Shown one piece after another: positions 57,165-64,000 of a stretch of DNA of 64,000 nucleotides (the first letter of the stretch is position 1; each line of letters starts with the position of its first letter). Source of the DNA: Neonectria sp. B-13. Taxonomy: Eukaryota; Ascomycota; Sordariomycetes; Hypocreales; Nectriaceae. The notes under the pieces were generated by a model that saw only the letters and a program-made list of their open reading frames with translations, was not told where the DNA came from and did no database searches. The stretch is taken from contig NOKP01000042.1 of the NCBI GenBank assembly GCA_002682825.1, positions 62,001 to 126,000 of the forward strand. The letters are read 5' to 3'. Made by a program: the position numbers and the translations under genes.

Positions 57165-58541
57165 CTACCGAGGAGCATGCAGTATCACCCAACAAAAAGA
57201 AGCAAAGCGCACAAAACCAACTCCCTCGGTCCACAATAATACTACAAATACTTCGACCGTCTCACAATGGCTTGCAGAGTCAGCCACTTCCTTGGCGTTC
57301 TTCCCACCCGCAGCTCGAGCCTTGCTCTCCTGGAGGGCGTCATCCCCGTCAAATATCCTAGCAATTTCCTCCAAGCTGTAGCCTTTGGTCTCCAGGAAGA
57401 GAAAGTAGGTGACGACAAGGAAGACGACAAGCAGAACACCGAAAACTGTAATGCTTCCACCCAATTCGATCAAGACCAATGGGGTTGGCAAATGTGGCGA
57501 TTATGAGCGACCCGTAGATGGCAAAAGCTCGAGGGCGATACCAGCAGGCTTGTTCCCGGTCTCCGAGTTGACCGCCGAGCATGCTGTCCACACCACATAC
57601 GAAACGAGCATACCAAGACCAGACCATAAGAACAGAGTTCGACGTCCAAGCCGATATACCAAGAAAGCAGCACTGAGAGCGGCCCCAAAGTTGAAAATCT
57701 GGAGCAGCCCGTTGATGAGCGTCTGGTTGAAAGTATCCGCGATCCCAACAGTGTCAAGCACAAGCGTCAGATAGTACGACACCACCCCAATTCCGTTCCA
57801 CTGCGCAAAGGCACCAGTGCACACGGCGATGAGAGTGCGCTTCCGGTTTCCAGGGGTACTGACAAGGGCTGACCAGCCGGTACTTTGGCGGCTTTCTCAT
57901 GTTGAATGGTTTCGACGATATCGCTAATCTCGTGACGCACAAGAGGGCTATTCTCCGTCTCGGGATCATGGTACTTGGTAAGAACCGCGGCAGCTTCGCG
58001 GGTGCGATCTTGGGCTACCCGCCACCGAGGAGACTCGGGAAGTTGCCAATAAAATACTAACTGGACCAGGGGAAAGAGAGCCTGGAGCGCGGAGGCGACC
58101 CTCTACGAAACAGAGCTATGATAGGCCTGGGTCCCAAACGTCGTCCAAGAAGCAAGAACAGCCCCCAAGTAGTAGAATGTCCAAAACGCATAGGTGTATT
58201 TTCTACGGTGGGTTGGGTATGCCAACTCTGCGATGAGCATTGGGCTTGGCTAAACAAACATGCCGCCGAAGCCAACAATGATCAGGGACACGACAAACAT
58301 GGCGTAGTTGACTGAGGCTGCTTGGATGATGGAAGCGATGGTGATGAGGATGATTCCAGCCAGAAGGATGGGCTTTCGGCCAAACTTATCGGAGAGGGTG
58401 CCGACAAAGGGAAGAGCAAGAACAGATCCAATAGACTGGGCAGCGTTGACAAGCTCCAGCATTTCGCCGGCGGGGTGACCAAAGTATTCTCGCCATTGGT
58501 GCAGAGACTGCAGACCGTTCATCAAGGAGCCTATAAGTGCG
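57165..58541 (-). pseudogene. MFS sugar transporter, inactivated
   Basis: Sugar-porter family sequence in several frames. It begins with SLMNGLQSLHQW after an apparent intron acceptor, and shows GTLSDKFGRKP and the closing YFLFLETKGYSLEEIARIF. A TAG at 58250-58252 interrupts GGMFV/PSPML and another at 58103-58105 stands where Trp would suit (SVS*RVAS). Frameshifts occur near 57870, near 57560 and near 57440. The first exon and first helix are not found upstream. The layout matches fungal lactose- or hexose-permease-like proteins of 12 helices. The two stops are transition-type, and the shifts are small indels. It cannot encode a working transporter. Confidence 0.83.
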
Positions 58542-59167
58542 GTGAGTCAAGGTTCCGGATGAATGAGGATCCATATATAATCATTTGCATAGGTATATGA
58601 TGTTTATATATCAACACGTCAGCTCAGAGTCACAGACTCCTGCGACCGTTAGTGACGGTTGCCAGACCCCCGACATGAACCGAGCCCCCGGATCGTCTCG
58701 ACTCTGCATGCACCGGAATATGGAGAACGCCACTAGCTGTGGGCATTTCGTGGGGAACATGGAGAAGCATGGGAGGACGTCTCCTCACCAAACGGGGTGG
58801 GTCGTCCGGGTGAGGGCGACAGTCAACTAGGCTGCTTACTGGCCGAACCACGACTCATGACTCGAGTTAACCTTGAAGGGGAGGCTTTGGACAGTTTCCG
58901 GGAAAGGGGCTGAATCAGAGCGGACAACCTGTCGTTGTTGTCCGGACCCGCAGATGCGTCAAGGACCAACTCCAAAAGAGCAAAGGAATCGCTAGTATCC
59001 CTGTAATCCTTCACATCTCCGACGCCGGACACTGGGATCTCTCAACAGTAATTAGAACTGCACCGCCATTCAGTCACGTCTAAGTACACCACGCTGAAGG
59101 GAGCCTGGAATCTTTAAAAGCCCCATGGGCCCAATCGTTCCGCTGGAAACGCCTAACGAACTAACGC
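58542..59167. other. Intergenic remains
   Basis: 626 bp where the missing 5' end of the transporter would be expected. I found no transporter-like coding here and nothing else recognisable. Confidence 0.35.
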
Positions 59168-60060
59168 CTACCGAGCAGTATACACTCCATCGACGATAAA
59201 ATCCGCTCCGGTCGTGTATGAGCTCGCATCGCTGGCAAGGTATAGGTAGATTCCTTTCAGCTCTCTTGGATCCGCGTCTCTCATCATGGGTGTCAAGCTG
59301 AACCACTGCTCCTTCATCTCAAATGGACAGTCTCCCGGGATGATGGTGTCAACGTACCCTGGGCTAATCGAGTTGACGCGGCCACCCCATTTGGCCCACT
59401 CAACTGCCAGACTCTTGGCCAGATGAATACAACCAGCCTTGCAGGCATTGTAACAGCTCTTCTCTTGGGGCACATTGGCAGCGTGGCCGCTCATGCTCGC
59501 AGTAATGATACCAACACCATGCTTCTGCACCCGGAAGACAAGCCCAGCGGCTCGCATACAATAGTAAGTCCCGTCGAAGTCAGTGCCCGCACATTATCCC
59601 AGTCCTCGAGCTTATCATCCAGTCCTCCGGCCTTGGTGGGAATCCCGGCGTTTGCGATCATCACATCTAGTCTGCCAAAGTCTTGGACGACTTGAGTCAC
59701 AGCTGCCTCGACCTCCGCATATTTTCGAATATCCACTTTGTAAGTCTGGGCCTTGACACCAAAGTCTTGACATATTTGGCCTGGGTCGTTTGGTGAGTTG
59801 TGAAGTTGTGATACCACAGTGCAAGATAAGTACCAGAGAAGTCAGCATTCGCATCAGCAGAACTAAGTTGGAGAGTTACTCACATTGGCGCCAGTTTCAG
59901 CCAGCCCACGAGCAGTCTCGTAGCCAATACCTCCACACCCTCCGGTGATAATCATGGTACGGCTATCCAGTCTGAAGGATTTGAACAAACTGTCTTCCAC
60001 TGGTGGGTTGGGTTTGCGAATGGACAGTTGCCCGTTGCTGTTGCCGTTGGTGGTTGACAT
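59168..60060 (-). pseudogene. Short-chain dehydrogenase/reductase, frameshifted
   Basis: A classical SDR. Exon 1 (60060-59884) ends in GLAETGAN after the cofactor motif TGGCGGIG. Downstream come RLDVMIANAG, the catalytic Ser in TASMSG, YNACK (Tyr-x3-Lys) and SPGYVDT. The acceptor after the GTGAGT donor is not convincing, an apparent 8-bp duplication at about 59795-59810 (CACAACTT/CACAACTC) shifts the frame, and one base is missing at about 59582 between VRAL and YCMRAAG. Each change alone would break the protein. Sorbose- or polyol-reductase-like SDRs are common in sugar clusters. If the two shifts were sequencing errors the gene would be intact, but neighbouring genes are also broken. Confidence 0.75.
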
Positions 60061-60739
60061 GATGAGTAGTGGGTGAGGAGTTGAGAGACAAGAGTGCCTT
60101 TCAGGGTAATTTGAAGCAATAGCGTGTCAAACCTGTGGAGGAAACGAATAATTCCTCACTGGTGTGTTGAATCCTAGAGAGTTCAGCATGCTTGAGACAA
60201 TGCAAAATATATGTCCCGGCTAACAAGGGACGGAGGTCGCCATCCGCCCATGTCCGAGGCTAAAAGAAGGGGTGAAAATACATCGGAAAGTGTAGCCGTG
60301 AGATGTACTAGTGTTTACCATAGTGCCGTCTTTCGATGGTTTAGGTCAGGGTGATTGTCGCCTTCGTACTAGTGAGTTCGGTTGCATTCATCGCAGGGTC
60401 GGAGAACTTCTCCGGGGGGGCGACCGCGCGCCACCGGCATTTTATCTACCTGTGCTACTGGATACGAACGCAAGATGATGGCACACAACTGTACCTGCAA
60501 GATGATGCATAGGTAGCAACCGACCTCTGCCAAGCCGCCCAGGCACGCACACCAGGGGCCTTTTAACCATATATCCAAAGCCAAAGCTTTCTATGCACGC
60601 ACTATTCCACGAGGCCTTCAAATACGCCAATTTGTCGGTTGTCGGATGGCATCAGTGGCACATACTATGATCCAATAGTCTGATGTCACTTTTGGCTTCG
60701 ATCAGACAATCAGGCTGGAGTTTCTATCTTCTAAGCTCT
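60061..60739. other. Promoter side of the dehydrogenase pseudogene
   Basis: 679 bp with no recognisable gene. Confidence 0.35.
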
Positions 60740-61392
60740 CTATGAGCACGCTGTAACAGCGTTTGCTATGCCTACTGACATACCCCCATTAAGCAAATCG
60801 TTGCCGCCAGCCCTCTTCAAAGCCTTTTCCATTGTATCCCCAATTCCAGACTTGAGATGTCTCTCAGCCACTCTGGATCTTGCCAAGGATAGGACAACTT
60901 TGGTCAGCCAGCAATCATTCACACTCGGCGCTATGCTATCCCGAGGCGCTTCGTCTGGGAGGAGATAGATCCCTTCCAGTATGCAGACCTGCACATCGGG
61001 GCCCACCGTCAGTCCATCAGGCACAGGGTCCTTGACGGCTGGATCAAGTCTTGGCGCAGTGACCGAGTACTTCCCGGCTCATCACGGAGTGCTGAACAAG
61101 TTTGCCGCAGCAACGCCATCAAAGGTCCAGAACGCGCCTCTCCGGGCGAGTACTTCGGCTGCATTTGGTAGCGATCGGAGCGTGGCTAGGGAGTGGTGGA
61201 AGCCATCCACCGAAATTGCGACAATGGAAGGACTAGAGGGTATGGAAGCAACGTGCTTGACGGCGCCATTGGCGATGATAGACTTCCCGAATCCAGGAGG
61301 GCCAGCCATGGCGATGAGAAGCCGCGTATGGCTCTCTGCCTCCTTGAGGGCCAACTAGCGTAAGATGCGTCCATTGCAGTTCCAGGTTCCAA
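60740..61392 (-). pseudogene. Uridine-kinase/phosphoribulokinase-like P-loop kinase, inactivated
   Basis: The P-loop LLIAMAGPPGFGKS and the following VAISVDGFHHS and RGAFWTFDG match fungal YFH7-type kinases of the uridine kinase/phosphoribulokinase clan. Two adjacent TGA codons (61082-61084 and 61079-61081) interrupt the reading frame, which then continues in the same frame with PAVKDPVPDGLTVGPD and VQVCILEGIYLLPDE to the stop at 60740. CGA (Arg) to TGA would explain both. No in-frame ATG precedes the P-loop, so the 5' end is missing or spliced. The phosphorylated substrate is unknown; in a sugar cluster a pentose or pentulose is plausible. Confidence 0.75.
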
Positions 61393-61754
61393 TCATCCGA
61401 TTCTGCCAATTCGCTCAACTTCTGCTCCAGTCAATTGCACTGCCTACATATGTTCTTATCGGAACGTATCTTTTGGGACCGGCATCTAACAGTTGGAGGG
61501 GAGCGGAGCTCTGTCACCCTGGGCCAAAGACCCAGGATTCTCCACAGTCGCATTGTGCCGACGAGGATGGTATACAACAAGGTAGTCTGAGAACGCAATC
61601 ATCCTGATCCGCATCCTTAACATCTTGATCAATTCTATCATCCAACATCCTTAGTTCTTTTACCACAACCATCAAGGTAGCAGCAATCAGCATTTGCGCC
61701 ATGGCGGAAGTAGTACGTAGTCTCCGATGTAACCTCGCAACCTTCTCCATCTCT
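61393..61754. promoter_or_regulatory. Divergent region between kinase and polyol dehydrogenase pseudogenes
   Basis: 362 bp between two divergent broken genes; it would have been their shared promoter. No motif identified. Confidence 0.35.
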
Positions 61755-62867
61755 ATGTCTTCCTCTTTTCTAACAAAAAACCAAAAGCCCAGCCTTTGTT
61801 CTCCATTCCATCAAGAACGTGTCTTTCGAGGACCGTCAAGTTGTTCCCCTCAAGGATGAACACGACGTCCGCGTCCACGTCCAGCAAACCGGGATTTGCG
61901 ACAGCGATGTGCATTACTGGCAGCGCGGTCACATTGGAGACTTCATCCTCGAGAGCCCCATTATCCTCGGTCACGAGAGCGCGGGCGTCATCGTGAGGTC
62001 GGCAGCAAGGTGAAGCATGTCAAGGTCGGCGACTGCGTTGCCATTGAACCGGGGGTGCCCTGCAGACGATGCGACTTTTGCCGAGCTGGCTCGTACAACC
62101 TCTGCGTAGACACCGTTTTTGCTGCAACGCCTCCTCACGACGGCACCCTGCAGAAGTACTATACTGTTGCTTCTGACTACGTGTATCCGATTTCCCAGCA
62201 GATGACGGCTGAAGATGGCGCGCTGGTGGATCCCGTAGCCGTGGCTGTTCAGATTGTCAAAGTGGGAGACGTACGAGCTCGCCAGTCTGTTCTCGTCTTT
62301 AGCTGTGGCCCCATCGGCGTGCTCTGCCAAGCTGTTGCCAAAGCGTCTGGTGCCAGCAAGGTCATTGGTGTCGATATTTCCGACTCGCGAGCTCAGTTTG
62401 CGCGAGAATTCGCTGCCGACGGCGTCCACGTCTCGAAGACCAAGCCGGAGGAGGGCGTCGACCCAGTGGATGCCGCCCGGTTGCTTGGTGAGAAAATCGT
62501 GGCCGGTTTTGGACTCGGTGAAGGCGCAGATGTGGTGTTGGAATGCACTGGTGCTGAACAGTGCATCCAAGACGGCATCTTCGCAGCAAAGAAGGGTGGC
62601 ACTTATGTGCAAGTTGGAATGGGAAAGGATAATGTTGTCTTCCCGATTACCACAGCGTGCATGCATGCATTGACTGACAAGGGCTCTATTCGTTACTCCA
62701 CTGGGTGTTATCCCGAGGCGATCCGACTCATCTCAAGCCGACAGATTCAGCCTAGTAAGCTCATTACACATCGGTTCAAGTTTGAACAGGCTGAGGAGGC
62801 GTTTGAACTGGTACGGCGGGGCCGGGAAAACACTCTCAAAGTCATTATTGAGGGTGTTCAAAATTAG
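61755..62867 (+). pseudogene. Sorbitol/xylitol dehydrogenase-type zinc alcohol dehydrogenase, frameshifted
   Basis: The single-exon frame from the ATG at 61755 (MSSSFLTKNQKPS) would run about 370 codons, normal for polyol dehydrogenases. An extra base near 61794 and a missing base near 61997 (after ESAGVIV, before EVGSKVKHVK) break it. The parts show the zinc and substrate motifs GICDSDVHYW, GHESAG and EPGVPCRRCDFCRAGSYNLC, and a Rossmann VLVFSCGPIGVL. The Asp in GICDSD replaces the usual Gly. Family members oxidise xylitol, sorbitol or L-arabinitol with NAD. Downstream from 62010 the coding is clean to the stop, so decay appears recent. Confidence 0.82.
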
Positions 62868-63595
62868 AGTAAATCCTAGTTCCCAAATCGACACAGTTTG
62901 AGTCATGTTGACATGCCTTTGATGCCAATGAGCCTTGAAGTTTCGTACTGCACAGTTTGTACGCTCAAACAAGCATGTGTCTCGTGATGCAATGGCACTT
63001 GAGGCGACTTACCAGTCACCGCTACATTTCTCACCACACAAAGCGTATATACTTTAGTCACCGGCACGATAAAAGTTCTTACGTAGAGTACTGTAGCCGT
63101 CGAGATTGACGAAACTCACCTCCCAGTAAATATGTGTTGAGTGGTTAAGCACCACCCTTCAGCCTTTACTTCGCTCATGGCGAAATGACATATTGTGTGG
63201 TGCCTACACTCCCAATTTCGTTTCAAGCCCGAAATCCACAGGATAATTCCCAAAGTAGATCACGCAGCTCAGTCACCCGACACGCGGAGGCTAGTCGGCG
63301 AGGCCGGCGAAGGCATGCCTTCAGCGACCGGCCCGAGGTTGACTGTCACCCTGGGGCCGCTCTCAACTCTACAGCGCAACTCAAACACACCTCAATTCAG
63401 TTACAAATCATCTGTGTCACCGGAGAGGATCTGCCGGCGAGGGATAAGGTGTTCCTACCCCGCACTAGACTATTAATGACACGGGATATCTCGATCTGAG
63501 AGACGCTCATCTGTTTAAAATTCCACACAGCTTGATCCTTCTGCCTGGTGTTACGCGTTCATATTCATCTGTCACATTCCTACATTCTTGGCAAC
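62868..63595. other. Intergenic region upstream of the last dehydrogenase
   Basis: 728 bp with small frames only. Contains the presumed promoter of the gene starting at 63596. Confidence 0.35.
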
Positions 63596-64000
63596 ATGGT
63601 CCTCGCCGCGCATCCAAATCCAACTTCTCCTGTGCTCTCACATTTCTCACTGAAGGGCAAAACAGCGCTTGTCACTGGTGCCTCCCGGGGTATTGGTTTG
63701 CAGGTTACTACCGGTCTCCTCGAGGCTGGTGCGTCGGTTGCGATCACCTATTCAGCGATCCCCTTGGACGAGATCTCTTTTCTGGTGGCTACGCTCTCTT
63801 CTGCCATTCCTGGAGCGTTGGCAAGGCATATCAACTTAACGTGACTGACCGTGCGGCGGTGAACGCAGTTATCCAGACTGCTGCTAATGAACTCGGGGGG
63901 TTGAACATTGTGGTTGCCAATGCAGGAATTGCAGATCACATCCCGGCCGAGGACTACCCAGAGGACAAGTTCCGCAATATTCTAGGTGTCAACTTCAACG
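63596..64000 (+). pseudogene. Short-chain dehydrogenase of the sorbose/mannitol-reductase type, 5' part, frameshifted
   Basis: Starts MVLAAHPNPTSP at 63596. The cofactor motif TGASRGIG is intact near residue 30, and GASVAITYS follows. The frame then runs to a TGA at 63842-63844, while the homologous reading continues one frame over from about 63805 (VGKAYQLNVTDRAAVN, then VVANAGIADHIP and ILGVNFN) to the window edge. No credible intron explains the shift, so an indel between about 63740 and 63805 is likely. The family includes NADP-dependent mannitol dehydrogenase and D-arabinitol or sorbose reductases. The 3' part lies outside the window, so the verdict rests on one lesion. Confidence 0.68.

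Noticed and set aside
57073..57381. Plus-strand frame of 102 codons
   Set aside because: Overlaps the transporter C-terminus on the other strand and is its shadow.
1..64000. tRNA, rRNA or CRISPR loci
   Set aside because: None were recognised by eye on either strand; a tRNA scan was not possible, so a missed tRNA cannot be excluded.

Overview
The window is nuclear DNA of a filamentous ascomycete, most likely a sordariomycete and perhaps Hypocreales; I cannot name the species. The evidence is short introns of about 50-75 bp with GTAAGT/GTATGT donors, fungal Zn(II)2Cys6 regulators, and families such as Rsm1, SRP40, REI1, CAS1 and BLM10. Genes lie on both strands with no operons. I saw no rRNA, tRNA or CRISPR array.

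Region 1 (1-26929) is one very large inverted repeat. Position x on the left pairs with 26930 minus x on the right. The left arm is 1-13315, a run of 100 Ns fills 13316-13415, 199 bp of unpaired sequence follows at 13416-13614, and the right arm is 13615-26929. Each arm holds an EngB-type mitochondrial GTPase, an Rsm1/NIPA C3HC zinc-finger protein, an SRP40-like nucleolar protein, a four-helix fungal membrane protein, an ADGF/CECR1-type adenosine deaminase and the 3' end of BLM10 (proteasome activator). All long reading frames in the two arms translate identically. The break falls inside BLM10 at a gap, so a scaffolding error is the simplest explanation. A real, very recent palindrome is the interesting alternative.

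Region 2 (27-47 kb) is ordinary single-copy genome with intact genes. They are an AlkB-like dioxygenase, an AZUL-HECT ubiquitin ligase, REI1 (60S biogenesis), a CAS1-type polysaccharide O-acetyltransferase, a GFA-family enzyme, a Cys-rich surface-type protein, a phytanoyl-CoA dioxygenase-like enzyme and a Zn2Cys6 regulator whose zinc cluster is split over tiny exons.

Region 3 (47-64 kb) is accessory and decaying. A secreted class II-like heme peroxidase and a small secreted phospholipase A2 look intact. Between and beyond them lie broken genes: a GH3 beta-glucosidase remnant in an AT-rich island, then a Zn2Cys6 regulator, an MFS sugar transporter, a short-chain dehydrogenase, a uridine-kinase-like P-loop kinase, a sorbitol/xylitol dehydrogenase and a second short-chain dehydrogenase. 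Read together, the last six look like a former sugar or sugar-alcohol catabolic cluster in which every member carries stops, frameshifts or truncations.
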